From assembly GCF_014202335.1 (NCBI RefSeq), contig NZ_JACHGP010000003.1:186001-250000 (forward strand): a DNA stretch of 64,000 bases, in the 5' to 3' direction. The DNA is from Mycobacterium sp. AZCC_0083 (GTDB lineage: Bacteria; Actinomycetota; Actinomycetes; Mycobacteriales; Mycobacteriaceae). Made by a program: the position numbers and the translations under genes. Numbering within the stretch: the first letter of the stretch is position 1; every line of letters starts with the position of its first letter. Below, in pieces: positions 26,063 through 33,443 of the stretch. The notes under the pieces were generated by a model. It did no database searches, was not told the origin of the DNA, and saw only the letters and a list, made by a program, of their open reading frames with translations.

Positions 26063-26765
26063 TCCGGTCCACATCACGGTCGATTCCGAGTTTGTAGCCG
26101 ACACCAGGCACGGTGAGGATCACTTGGGATGGCGGGGTGTCGCCGAGCTTGCGGCGCAAATTCTTCACGTGGACGTCGATGGTGCGTTCGTAGGCGTCGA
26201 AGGTCTGGCCCTGGAGTTGCCCGACAAGTTCGAGTCGGCTCCAGACCCGCCCGGGGCGGGAAGCGAGCGCGGCGAGTAGGTCGAACTCCATGCGGGTGAG
26301 TTCGACCTGATCCCCGTCGACGTGCAATTCGCGGCGCTCGGTGTCGATCTGCAGTCGGCCCTCGCCGTAGGATGCGGCCTCTTCGGGCGCGCTTTGCGAG
26401 CCGCGTGCGCGGCGCAACACCGCCTCGATGCGGGCGACGAGTTCGCGCGGGCTGAACGGTTTGACCATGTAATCGTCGGCGCCGAGGCGTAGCCCCATCA
26501 CACGGTCGTTCAACCCTGATTTGGCGGTGAGCATCACGATGGGAACATCGCTGGTCTTACGTAGTAGCCGCGCCACCTCCTCACCGGACAGTCCTGGCAG
26601 ACCAAGGTCGAGGACGACCAGGTCGGGATGGGCGTCGCTGGCGAGGTCGAGTGCGCGGCGGCCGTCGCCGGCTTCGAGCACCGTGTAGCCCTCACTTTCG
26701 AGATAGTCGCGCAGCAGTGCGCGCAGCTTCACCTCGTCGTCGACGACTAACACCGTCCGGGCCAT
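26055..26765 (-). CDS. OmpR-family response regulator
   Basis: A 236-residue regulator. The receiver domain shows VVDDE, the phosphoacceptor Asp in VVLDLGLPG (about residue 53), the Thr/Ser in VMLTAKS and the Lys in YMVKPFSP; the C-terminal winged helix includes ELTRMEFDLLAALASRPG and TIDVHVKNLRRKLG. It is divergent from the operon beginning at 26944. That gap contains 11-nt periodic TCAC-type boxes like those bound by mycobacterial PhoP-type regulators, so it may control that operon. Confidence 0.92.
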   Translation of the reverse strand: MARTVLVVDDEVKLRALLRDYLESEGYTVLEAGDGRRALDLASDAHPDLVVLDLGLPGLSGEEVARLLRKTSDVPIVMLTAKSGLNDRVMGLRLGADDYMVKPFSPRELVARIEAVLRRARGSQSAPEEAASYGEGRLQIDTERRELHVDGDQVELTRMEFDLLAALASRPGRVWSRLELVGQLQGQTFDAYERTIDVHVKNLRRKLGDTPPSQVILTVPGVGYKLGIDRDVDRNG

Positions 26766-26826
26766 ATGTGCAGGCTACGACTACCGCAGTGGGTATCGAC
26801 GGTCGATTGGTCGAGGTGGCGGGAAC

Positions 26827-26868
26827 GCACATCGGTGGCTCACTGCATGCTCATCGATCCTTCACACC
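26827..26868 (+). promoter_or_regulatory. Shared upstream element, copy A (11-nt periodic TCAC boxes)
   Basis: The 42-nt stretch matches 38780-38821 at 34 of 42 positions and sits 75 nt before its gene. It contains TCACTGC, TCATCGA and TCACACC at 11-nt spacing, the layout of direct repeats bound by OmpR/PhoB-type regulators. It lies between the response regulator gene and the DUF2933 gene. Confidence 0.5.
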
Positions 26869-26943
26869 CGACGGCTACCTTCCGTTTCATCACGCCCGCT
26901 GCTCCGGGATAGCCCGGCGCTCAATCTTTCTGGAGTGTTCGCC

Positions 26944-27207
26944 ATGTGCCTGAACAAGAAGGCCCTCATCGGTCTCGGCGTTATCGCTATCGGCCTCGTT
27001 GTATTACGGCCCGGGTGGGCTGTGGCGGCGCTGCCGTTCTTGATCCTTGCAATCTGCCCGCTCAGCATGATTTTCATGATGCGCGGCATGAAGGGCCGCC
27101 CCAGTCAGCAGTCATTCCTCGAGGCTGGCACCAACCAGCACGATTTGGCACCGGCCCCGCCCGCCACCGACGCGACCACCACGGACCGGACCGGCACCCG
27201 CCCCTGA
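26944..27207 (+). CDS. DUF2933-like small membrane protein
   Basis: An 87-residue protein starting at ATG 26944, with two hydrophobic segments (residues about 8-22 and 27-45, ending FLILAICPLSMIFMMRGMKG) and a soluble Pro/Thr-rich tail. The Met-rich loop after the second helix (MIFMMRGMKG) and the position fit DUF2933, small proteins common in copper and heavy-metal clusters. It opens an operon with a reductase, a methyltransferase and a rhodanese. Confidence 0.6.
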   Translation: MCLNKKALIGLGVIAIGLVVLRPGWAVAALPFLILAICPLSMIFMMRGMKGRPSQQSFLEAGTNQHDLAPAPPATDATTTDRTGTRP

Positions 27208-27241
27208 CCGTGTTTCGCGCGAGCGTAGAAACGGAGACGAG

Positions 27242-28195
27242 ATGTACGACGCGATCATCGTCGGCGGTGGGCCTGCGGGTCTCAACGCCGCCCTGGTGCT
27301 GGGCAGGGCCCAGCGCCGGACACTGCTGTGCGACCTCGCGCAGCCACGCAATCAGCAAGTGCGAGCAGCGAACGGGTTCCTCTCCCGCGACGGCATCGCT
27401 CCGGCCGAGCTACGAAGAATCGCCGACTACCAGCTCGCACCCTATCCGGCCATCGAACGCCGTCGAGTCGGCGTCAATCGGATCGACAACCACCCGAACG
27501 AGTTTCGGGCAACACTGACCGATGGTTCCACCGTGGCGACTCGGCGGGTGATCCTGGCGAGCGGGGTGATCGACGAGTTGCCGGCCATCGACGGCCTGGC
27601 CGAGCGATGGGGCATCAGCGCCTTCAACTGTGCCTATTGCGACGGCTGGGAGGTCCGAGATCAACCGCTGGCCGTGCTCGGCGCCAATGAGCCGAACATC
27701 CGGCTGGCCCTGGTGCTAACCCGGTTCACTGCCGACGTTCAACTGTGCACCAACGGAGCCGCGGAACCGGTCGCTGAACAGGCCGAGCTACTCCGACGGC
27801 GCGGCGTCAATGTCCACACCGAACCCGTGGTGCGGCTCGAGGGACCCGGAACCGATCTGCAGCAGCTCGTTTTCGCCGACGGAAACACCCTGCAGCGTCG
27901 GTATGTGTTCTGCCATGCCCCGACCCGGCAGGCGTCGAGCATCCCCGACGACCTCGGACTGGAACGACTCGACGACGGCAGCATCCAGGTGGACGATCTA
28001 GGTCAGACAAGCGTGCCAGGAGTCTTCGCCGCTGGCGACCTTGCTCGACGGCCGACCATGCCAGTGTCGGGGGCACAAATCGCCATCGCCGCCGGCGAAG
28101 GCGCGATCGCCGCGATCGCACTCGACCATTCGCTATTCCTCGAAGAACTGGCAGGACCGCAGATTCGCCCAATCAACCACCAGACCCGCGAATAG
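27242..28195 (+). CDS. Thioredoxin reductase-like FAD oxidoreductase
   Basis: A 317-residue flavoprotein of the thioredoxin reductase fold. The FAD motif is AIIVGGGPAGLNAALVLGRA near the N-terminus; the redox pair CAYC is in FNCAYCDGWEVRDQ (about residues 129-132); the C-terminal FAD motif is VPGVFAAGDLARRPTMPV. The NADPH-domain Gly-rich loop is poorly conserved (LAVLGANEPNIRLAL), so the donor is uncertain. It probably handles disulfides or metal-thiol adducts in this island. Confidence 0.8.
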   Translation: MYDAIIVGGGPAGLNAALVLGRAQRRTLLCDLAQPRNQQVRAANGFLSRDGIAPAELRRIADYQLAPYPAIERRRVGVNRIDNHPNEFRATLTDGSTVATRRVILASGVIDELPAIDGLAERWGISAFNCAYCDGWEVRDQPLAVLGANEPNIRLALVLTRFTADVQLCTNGAAEPVAEQAELLRRRGVNVHTEPVVRLEGPGTDLQQLVFADGNTLQRRYVFCHAPTRQASSIPDDLGLERLDDGSIQVDDLGQTSVPGVFAAGDLARRPTMPVSGAQIAIAAGEGAIAAIALDHSLFLEELAGPQIRPINHQTRE

Positions 28196-28213
28196 CAGAG
28201 AAAGGCAAGCACC

Positions 28214-28855
28214 ATGACCGACCTGGAACAGTTTCAACATCCCCGCTTCGCTCGGCTCTATGAGCGGATCAGTGCCGAATCTGAGCGACGCGGCACCGCC
28301 GAACACCGCGACCGCGCGCTGGACGGGCTGCGCGGACGAGTGATCGAACTCGGAGCCGGCAACGGCCTCAACTTCGCGCACTATCCGTCGACCGTCGATG
28401 AGGTCGTGGCAATCGAACCGGACAACTCACTACGCGCACTCGCCGAGGAAGCTGCGGAAAACGCCAACATTCCCGTCCAAGTGATCGCTGCGCATGCGGA
28501 CGACCTGCCCTTCGGGGACAGCACATTTGACGCCGCGATAGCTTCACTGGTCCTGTGCTCGGTGCCCGATCCGCGCTCGGCGCTCACAGAACTGCGGCGC
28601 GTACTGAAACCGACGGGGGAGCTTAGGTTCTTCGAGCACGTCCGCTCGACCAGCCGCCTGCGCGGGTTGTTCCAGGACGCCCTGACCCCGTTGTGGTCGC
28701 GCGTCGGCGGGGGTTGCCACCTCAATCGTGATACCGCCGCCACCATCGCCGCAGCTGGGTTCAGCATCGGAGACGTCGATCGGATCTACTATGCGCCACT
28801 GAAGTTTTCACCGCCCCAAGCTCACATCCTCGGCCGTGCCAACCCAACTCGGTGA
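28214..28855 (+). CDS. Class I SAM-dependent methyltransferase
   Basis: A 213-residue methyltransferase with motif I VIELGAGNGLNFAHYP (about residues 43-58), motif II acidic residue in VVAIEPDNS, and post-motif DAAIASLVLCSVPDP and LRRVLKPTGELRFFEHV. Similar proteins are labelled UbiE/phospholipid methyltransferase-like, but the substrate is unknown. The same gene order, methyltransferase then rhodanese then SHOCT protein, is repeated at 38891-40735. Confidence 0.8.
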   Translation: MTDLEQFQHPRFARLYERISAESERRGTAEHRDRALDGLRGRVIELGAGNGLNFAHYPSTVDEVVAIEPDNSLRALAEEAAENANIPVQVIAAHADDLPFGDSTFDAAIASLVLCSVPDPRSALTELRRVLKPTGELRFFEHVRSTSRLRGLFQDALTPLWSRVGGGCHLNRDTAATIAAAGFSIGDVDRIYYAPLKFSPPQAHILGRANPTR

Positions 28856-28907
28856 CGCCGACCATGCCGCAACGAGAACCATTCCCACAGATATGAGGAG
28901 TCATTGC

Positions 28908-29747
28908 ATGAGCCGCAACAATGTCTTGGTCACCGCCGACTGGGCTGAGCTGAATCTGGACAACCCGAACGTGGTATTCGTCGAGGTCGACGAGGACACC
29001 ACCGCCTACGACGGTGGTCACATCGAGGGTGCAGTCAAACTCGACTGGCGCACCGACCTTCAAGACCCGGTGCGCCGCGACTTCGTCGACCAGGACCAGT
29101 TCTCCGAGCTGCTGTCGGAGCGCGGCATCACAGGCGACGACACCGTGATCCTCTACGGCGGCAACAACAACTGGTTCGCCGCCTACGCCTACTGGTACTT
29201 CAAGCTCTACGGCCACGACACGGTCAAGCTGCTCGACGGCGGCCGCAAGAAATGGGAACTCGACGCTCGCCCGCTGAGCACCGAGGCCGTCAAGCGTCAC
29301 GCCACCCAATACAAGGCCGAGGCACCGGACGTGTCGATCCGCGCGTTCCGCGACGAAGTCCTCGACACGATCGGGACCAAGAACCTGGTCGACGTCCGGT
29401 CCCCCGACGAATTCTCCGGCAAGATCCTGGCCCCCGCGCACCTGCCGCAGGAGCAGGCCCAGCGTGCCGGTCACATCACCGGCGCGATCAACGTGCCGTG
29501 GAGTCGGGCCGCCAACGAGGACGGCACCTTCAAGTCCGACGAGGATTTGACGGCGATCTACGCCCACGCCGGCCTGGACGGATCCCAGCCGACCATCGCC
29601 TACTGCCGCATCGGTGAGCGGTCCTCGCATACCTGGTTCGTGCTGCGGGAGCTGCTCGGGCACTCCGATGTGAAGAACTACGACGGCAGCTGGACCGAAT
29701 ACGGCTCCCTCGTCGGCGTGCCGATCGAGCTCGGCGGTGGTCAATGA
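28908..29747 (+). CDS. Thiosulfate sulfurtransferase (two-domain rhodanese), copy 1
   Basis: A 279-residue tandem rhodanese. The inactive N-domain includes GGHIEGAVKLDWRTDLQD, and the active C-domain has the persulfide Cys in the loop AYCRIGERSSHTWF (CRIGER, about residue 232). Such enzymes move sulfane sulfur from thiosulfate to thiophilic acceptors. ATG 28908 has GAGGAG nine bases upstream; an in-frame ATG at 28893 lies before that site. The protein resembles CysA2/CysA3 of M. tuberculosis, themselves a duplicated pair. Copy 2 at 39552 encodes the same protein. Confidence 0.9.
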   Translation: MSRNNVLVTADWAELNLDNPNVVFVEVDEDTTAYDGGHIEGAVKLDWRTDLQDPVRRDFVDQDQFSELLSERGITGDDTVILYGGNNNWFAAYAYWYFKLYGHDTVKLLDGGRKKWELDARPLSTEAVKRHATQYKAEAPDVSIRAFRDEVLDTIGTKNLVDVRSPDEFSGKILAPAHLPQEQAQRAGHITGAINVPWSRAANEDGTFKSDEDLTAIYAHAGLDGSQPTIAYCRIGERSSHTWFVLRELLGHSDVKNYDGSWTEYGSLVGVPIELGGGQ

Positions 29748-29827
29748 CAGGTGTGGTCCCCCACGCGCTTCACCCACGAACTCGCATGCGCGACTTCGTA
29801 ACAGAAGAGAAGAAAGGTAGATAGACG

Positions 29828-30091
29828 ATGATGATGTGGTACGGCAGTAACGGCTGGGGATGGGGTAGCTGGATCGCGATGACCGTCGTGATGGTTTTGT
29901 TCTGGACCGCGGTGATCACCGCCGTCGTCCTCGCCATCCGCCATCTGACAAACCCGGACGGTACCGCCGCGAGCCCGCCCGGTTCCTGGCAGCCACGCGC
30001 ACAGGATCTGCTCAGCGAACGCTTCGCACGCGGCGAGATCGACGACAACGAATACCGAAACCGCCTCGCACTACTGCGCGAACCCCGGTGA
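29828..30091 (+). CDS. SHOCT-domain membrane protein, copy 1
   Basis: An 87-residue protein: a Gly/Trp/Met-rich start (MMMWYGSNGWGWGSW), one membrane helix (about residues 16-40) and a C-terminal SHOCT motif DLLSERFARGEIDDNEYRNR. SHOCT proteins are short helical modules of unclear function that often follow metal-resistance genes. An AAAGG site precedes ATG 29828. An identical gene lies at 40472. Confidence 0.8.
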   Translation: MMMWYGSNGWGWGSWIAMTVVMVLFWTAVITAVVLAIRHLTNPDGTAASPPGSWQPRAQDLLSERFARGEIDDNEYRNRLALLREPR

Positions 30092-30157
30092 CCGCAATGC
30101 ATAAGGGCTGAGACTCCGATCTGGGTGAGTCGGTCGCTGCCGGGTGCATGTGTGCGG

Positions 30158-30970
30158 TCAGATCGGAAGCACCACATTGCTGACAAACTCACTGCGCAGC
30201 CAGTTGACGAGAAACTCCCAGGCTCCGGTGACCAACGCGGCCCCCACCGCGACCAATGCAATACCGCCATATATCTGCAGGTGGCGGGAATGGCGGCGGA
30301 GCCAGCCGATCCCGGTCATCGCGAAGGTTGACCCGAATGCCAAGGCGAGGAAGGGAAGGCCCAGACCCAGGCAGTAGGCGACGATCAAGACCACCCCGCG
30401 TGCGGCGGTGATGCCCACGGTCCCAGCTGCCACCGACAACACGCCGGTAAGGGTCGGGCCAAGACAGGGTGTCCAGCCCAATCCGAATACCGCGCCAAGC
30501 AGTGGTGCCCCTGCCAGGGTGGAGATTGGGCGTGGTGCGAACCGGGTGTCATGCTGCATCAGCGGCACGAAACCCATGAACGCGAATCCCATGACGATGG
30601 TGACGATCCCGCCAATGCGCTGCAGCAGAACATGATTCAACGCGAGGACGTCGATCACGCCGAACACCGATGCGGTAGCCGCCGCGAACACGACCGTGAA
30701 CCCCAGGACGAACAGGCCCGCTGCCGCGGTCACACGCCAGCGATCGGCAACAGCTGCCTGACCCGAGTCCGCCGCGGACACCGCCTGTGCTTGGCCACCG
30801 CTCACCGCGGCCAGATAGGACAGGTAGCCCGGCACCAGCGGTAGACAACACGGTGACGCGAACGACAGCAATCCCGCCGCCACGCTTGCCCCAATTGCCA
30901 GGGCGACCGGACCGCTCGCTGCGAGCGTCGCGAAGCCGCCATCAGCTTCCGCGGCCATTGCACCGGTCAC
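30158..30970 (-). CDS. CcdA paralogue in the island
   Basis: A 270-residue, six-helix CcdA/DsbD-type electron carrier. The first Cys motif is doubled (SFASPCCLPLVPGYLSYL) and the second is GLGWTPCLGPTLTG, as in the chromosomal CcdA at 11999. It ends FVSNVVLPI, like the FVSDIRLPI end of the chromosomal copy. It overlaps the TlpA-like gene by 4 nt, so the pair forms a second transmembrane reducing system. The extra Cys next to the active one and the island context suggest work on metal-damaged or metal-delivering thiols, which is inference. Confidence 0.85.
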   Translation of the reverse strand: MTGAMAAEADGGFATLAASGPVALAIGASVAAGLLSFASPCCLPLVPGYLSYLAAVSGGQAQAVSAADSGQAAVADRWRVTAAAGLFVLGFTVVFAAATASVFGVIDVLALNHVLLQRIGGIVTIVMGFAFMGFVPLMQHDTRFAPRPISTLAGAPLLGAVFGLGWTPCLGPTLTGVLSVAAGTVGITAARGVVLIVAYCLGLGLPFLALAFGSTFAMTGIGWLRRHSRHLQIYGGIALVAVGAALVTGAWEFLVNWLRSEFVSNVVLPI

Positions 30971-31590
30971 TGCTCGACGGCTACCCGTTGCACCACCGGC
31001 TGCAGATCCTCCGCCAGCAAGGCCCGCAGGAAGACCGCCGCGACCCGGTGCCGGCGGTCCAACACCAGGGTGGTGGGAACCACACTGGTCGGATAATTCC
31101 GTCCGAGCTCGATCCCCGTGCGTATTTCCGGATCGAAGATCGAGGGATAGGTGACCTTGGCGTCGATCACGAAATCGCGTGCGGCGTCACGCCTATCGCG
31201 CACGTCGATACCGAGGAACTGCACCCCCAAACCCTTGGTGGCAAGGTACACCTTCTCCAATTCGGGGGACTCGGTGCGACAGGGCGCACACCAGGAGCCC
31301 CACAGGTTGATCACCACCACCTGGCCCGCATAATCCGACACCGCCGTCGTCTTGCCGTCGGTCATCAGATCCGGCCCCGAGATGGACCCCACCGTCCCCC
31401 GCTGCTGCGGCGGATCGTAGAAGATGTCCGTCTTCCCGCCCGGAGACACGAATTCGAACGTTCCTCCCTGGACGACCGCATCGTCGCCCGTCGAACATCC
31501 CGCGAGCACCACTACCGACATCACTACGGCAATCATCGCGATGGCCGCTCGCCGCCGCACGCCCACAACACCCGCACCGCACCGCACCAT
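30967..31590 (-). CDS. Lipoprotein thioredoxin (TlpA-like) paralogue in the island
   Basis: A 207-residue lipoprotein, close to the chromosomal copy at 12766. It has a basic n-region (VRRRAAIAM), the lipobox VVLAGCSTGDDA, active site WGSWCAPC and YPSIFDPEIRTGIELG, in the same order. It should receive electrons from the coupled CcdA paralogue. The start is ATG 31590. A BlaI-like dyad (31742-31769) lies 152 nt upstream and may control it and the divergent DUF1942 gene. Confidence 0.85.
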   Translation of the reverse strand: MVRCGAGVVGVRRRAAIAMIAVVMSVVVLAGCSTGDDAVVQGGTFEFVSPGGKTDIFYDPPQQRGTVGSISGPDLMTDGKTTAVSDYAGQVVVINLWGSWCAPCRTESPELEKVYLATKGLGVQFLGIDVRDRRDAARDFVIDAKVTYPSIFDPEIRTGIELGRNYPTSVVPTTLVLDRRHRVAAVFLRALLAEDLQPVVQRVAVEQ

Positions 31591-31741
31591 CGCTACCCCA
31601 TGTCTGTCGGCCTACAGCGCATCCGCGTACTTCGTACTTGGTTCAGGTATTCACGGGCACGATTCCGCCGTCGCAACAGATCGCAGTCGTTCACGTTCTG
31701 AGACCGGTCGGGACCGTAAGCGCGAACGGCTCCTTCCGTCG

Positions 31742-31769
31742 TCTACTATCTACGTACATAGACAGTAGA
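31742..31769. promoter_or_regulatory. BlaI-like operator 1
   Basis: A 28-nt near-perfect dyad with arms TCTACTAT and ACAGTAGA around a central GTAC. It is almost equidistant from the TlpA-like gene (minus) and the DUF1942 gene (plus) in a 331-nt gap, and matches the dyad upstream of blaI (34468). The rest of the gap holds a possible short leader frame and nothing else I can identify. Confidence 0.65.
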
Positions 31770-31792
31770 TCAACCGCCTGGAGAAGATTCGC

Positions 31793-31867
31793 GTGTGCAC
31801 ATCGCGACGCAGAAGGGAGGCGACCGTCACCGCAGCACCACATAAGCGGCGCGGCACAAGCACGTGA
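31793..31867 (+). CDS. Possible 24-residue leader ORF
   Basis: A GTG-to-TGA frame encoding MCTSRRRREATVTAAPHKRR and four more residues lies between operator 1 and the DUF1942 gene, 24-51 nt after the operator. It is Arg-rich with a Cys at position 2. The ribosome binding site is weak (GGAGAAGA at 31780-31787). It may be a translated leader or chance; no homologue is known to me. Confidence 0.2.
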   Translation: MCTSRRRREATVTAAPHKRRGTST

Positions 31868-31921
31868 GTCGTGGCTGAAGGACCGCTTTGAGTTTTTGAA
31901 AGTTCTTGAGAGGAGCACGAA

Positions 31922-32434
31922 GTGCGCAGATTTGGTGTCATAGTGATCGCGGCGGCGGCGATGGTCGGCTTCGGTCATCCGGCGATCGCCTCGGCCGCCG
32001 AAGGATGCATGCACGGCTTCGGGTCGCATCAGCGGGTGGTGGATGCGGGCGATGCCGTCGTGCAGGAATGGACCGTGACGGATCTCAAGAAGAGCGCCGA
32101 CGCCGCGCCGGGTTATCCGCTGGCTGGTCAGCTCTGGGAGGCAACGGCGACGGTGCAGGCGGTGTCGGGGACCGTTACGCCGATCATCCCCAACTTCCGC
32201 GCCCCTACCGCCGATGGCGGCAGCTATCCCGTGTTGTGGCAACTGTCCAGTCCTCGGGGCATTCCGGGAGCGACCCTCGGACAAGGTCAAACATCAACCG
32301 GCACGGTGTACTTCGACGTCACCGGCGCCGATCCGGTCGCGGTGACCTACACCGATGGTGGCCCACAGCAGCTGATGTGGTGTGGTGACGCGATGATGAT
32401 GCGCGATTGCCCCTGTTGTGCGATGGACGGGTAA
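31922..32434 (+). CDS. Secreted DUF1942 (MPT63-like) protein with Cys/Met-rich tail
   Basis: A 170-residue secreted protein. A signal peptide (to about residue 26, IASAAEG) is followed by the immunoglobulin-like DUF1942 domain, recognised from VQEWTVTDLKKSADAAPGYP, GQLWEATATVQAVSGTVTP and TGTVYFDVTGADPVAVTY. This family includes the abundant secreted antigen MPT63. Unusually it ends in a metal-ligand-rich tail, MWCGDAMMMRDCPCCAMDG, holding four Cys and five Met. The GTG at 31922 has GAGAGGAG 8-15 nt upstream. Copper binding is inferred from the tail and the island context. Confidence 0.78.
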   Translation: MRRFGVIVIAAAAMVGFGHPAIASAAEGCMHGFGSHQRVVDAGDAVVQEWTVTDLKKSADAAPGYPLAGQLWEATATVQAVSGTVTPIIPNFRAPTADGGSYPVLWQLSSPRGIPGATLGQGQTSTGTVYFDVTGADPVAVTYTDGGPQQLMWCGDAMMMRDCPCCAMDG

Positions 32435-32469
32435 CGAGCCGTCTTGAGCGGCGACCGCGGCGACGTCGG

Positions 32470-32745
32470 TCAGGCGGGATGTTCTTGCAGATGTTTGTCC
32501 AGTGTGCGGCGCAGTTTGCGTTCGGACAGCCGCCCATAGGAGAACGGCGCACCGTCGACCAATACCCCGGGCGCAAAGAGCAGTCCCGCCGACCTCGCGA
32601 GTCGTTGTCCCTGATCGCTGGCCAGGCTGATCTCCGTGACCCGCAACGGGTACACCTCACCGAGGCGGTGAAGCACCTCCTTGGCGATGTCGCAGAAGGC
32701 GCAGTCGTCCTGGGTGAGCAGGGTGATCTTCACCGGATTGGTCAC
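32470..32745 (-). CDS. Glutaredoxin-like protein
   Basis: A 91-residue thioredoxin-fold protein with the active site QDDCAFCDIAKEVL (Cys 15 and 18) and the cis-Pro loop FAPGVLVDG. It is the last gene of a three-gene operon with a peroxiredoxin-like protein and a CcdA-like transporter, overlapping the former by 4 nt. It probably exchanges thiols or disulfides with these partners on the cytoplasmic side. Confidence 0.78.
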   Translation of the reverse strand: MTNPVKITLLTQDDCAFCDIAKEVLHRLGEVYPLRVTEISLASDQGQRLARSAGLLFAPGVLVDGAPFSYGRLSERKLRRTLDKHLQEHPA

Positions 32746-33443
32746 GACTTCTGTTCCGCGGTCAGGTCGGTGAGCATCTTGGGGGTCGGCAGGAACATCG
32801 TGTAGTCCGGTTTGCCGCCGTAGTCGGCGCGCCAGCGGATCGTCCCGTCGGGCCCGACCAGGATGAAGCTGTGGCCGTCGCGCATGTCGCCCATCATCCC
32901 GTACGAGTTCGCGTCGTAGGCGCGCGAGACCTGCATGCTCGGGTCGGAAAGCACTGGTGTGGTGAGCTTTTCGTCGGCGGCCTTCTGTCCGATCAGGTTG
33001 GCTGGGTCGGTGGTGATCGACACCACCGCATCAACCCCTGCGGCGCGCAGCGCCGCTTGGTTTTGTTCGAGGTCTTTGATCTGGTCCCAGCACGGTTGGC
33101 AGGACAAACCCTCCTGGAAGTACAGCAGCACGTTGCGGCCGCGGAAATCGGTCAGGCTGACCTGTCCGCCGGTGCCCGAGGTGAGGGTGAACGCCGGCGC
33201 GGCGGTGCCCGCGCCGGGCTCGCCGGCCACATGCTTGAAGCCGCTGCCGCCGGCAGTCGTGTCGTGCTTGCCCTGGGAGCTCTGATAGACCAGGTTCAGC
33301 ACGACGACCGCGAATACGACGACCACGGCGCCACCGATGATCCACCATCGGCGCCCGGCGGTTTGGCCGCGCAGACGCTGGATTTCGCGGGTCGTCTGTC
33401 CCGGTGGGCGCTTCGTCGCGGCCTTAGCGTTGGTCTTGCTCAC
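32742..33443 (-). CDS. Membrane-anchored peroxiredoxin/redoxin-domain protein
   Basis: A 233-residue protein. A basic N-terminus and one helix (about residues 32-53) anchor a redoxin domain with GTAAPAFTLTSGTGGQVSL and the active Cys motif FQEGLSCQPCWDQI (CxxC). The layout is that of AhpC/TSA-type proteins, with a resolving Cys close to the peroxidatic position. GTG 33443 overlaps the upstream CcdA-like gene by 20 nt. It would face outward and be reduced by that transporter. Confidence 0.8.
   Translation of the reverse strand: MSKTNAKAATKRPPGQTTREIQRLRGQTAGRRWWIIGGAVVVVFAVVVLNLVYQSSQGKHDTTAGGSGFKHVAGEPGAGTAAPAFTLTSGTGGQVSLTDFRGRNVLLYFQEGLSCQPCWDQIKDLEQNQAALRAAGVDAVVSITTDPANLIGQKAADEKLTTPVLSDPSMQVSRAYDANSYGMMGDMRDGHSFILVGPDGTIRWRADYGGKPDYTMFLPTPKMLTDLTAEQKS

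Larger units (their letters stand above)
28888..30101. repeat. 1,214-bp duplicated segment, copy 1 (rhodanese plus SHOCT)
   Basis: The copy begins at CAGATATGAGG and ends at ATGCA, pairing with 39532-40745 at a constant offset of 10,644. I found only two differences, at 29642 and 29646, both synonymous in the rhodanese gene. The sequences diverge immediately outside these limits. Confidence 0.9.

Noticed and set aside
28856..28907. A Cys-rich attenuator leader before the rhodanese, as known upstream of some mycobacterial cysA genes
   Set aside because: The short upstream sequence contains no run of Cys codons in a separate frame; only an in-frame ATG five codons upstream.
29817..29824. GTAGATAG before the SHOCT gene (also at 40461) as a BlaI half-site
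   Set aside because: It forms part of the ribosome binding region, has no matching left arm and no central GTAC.
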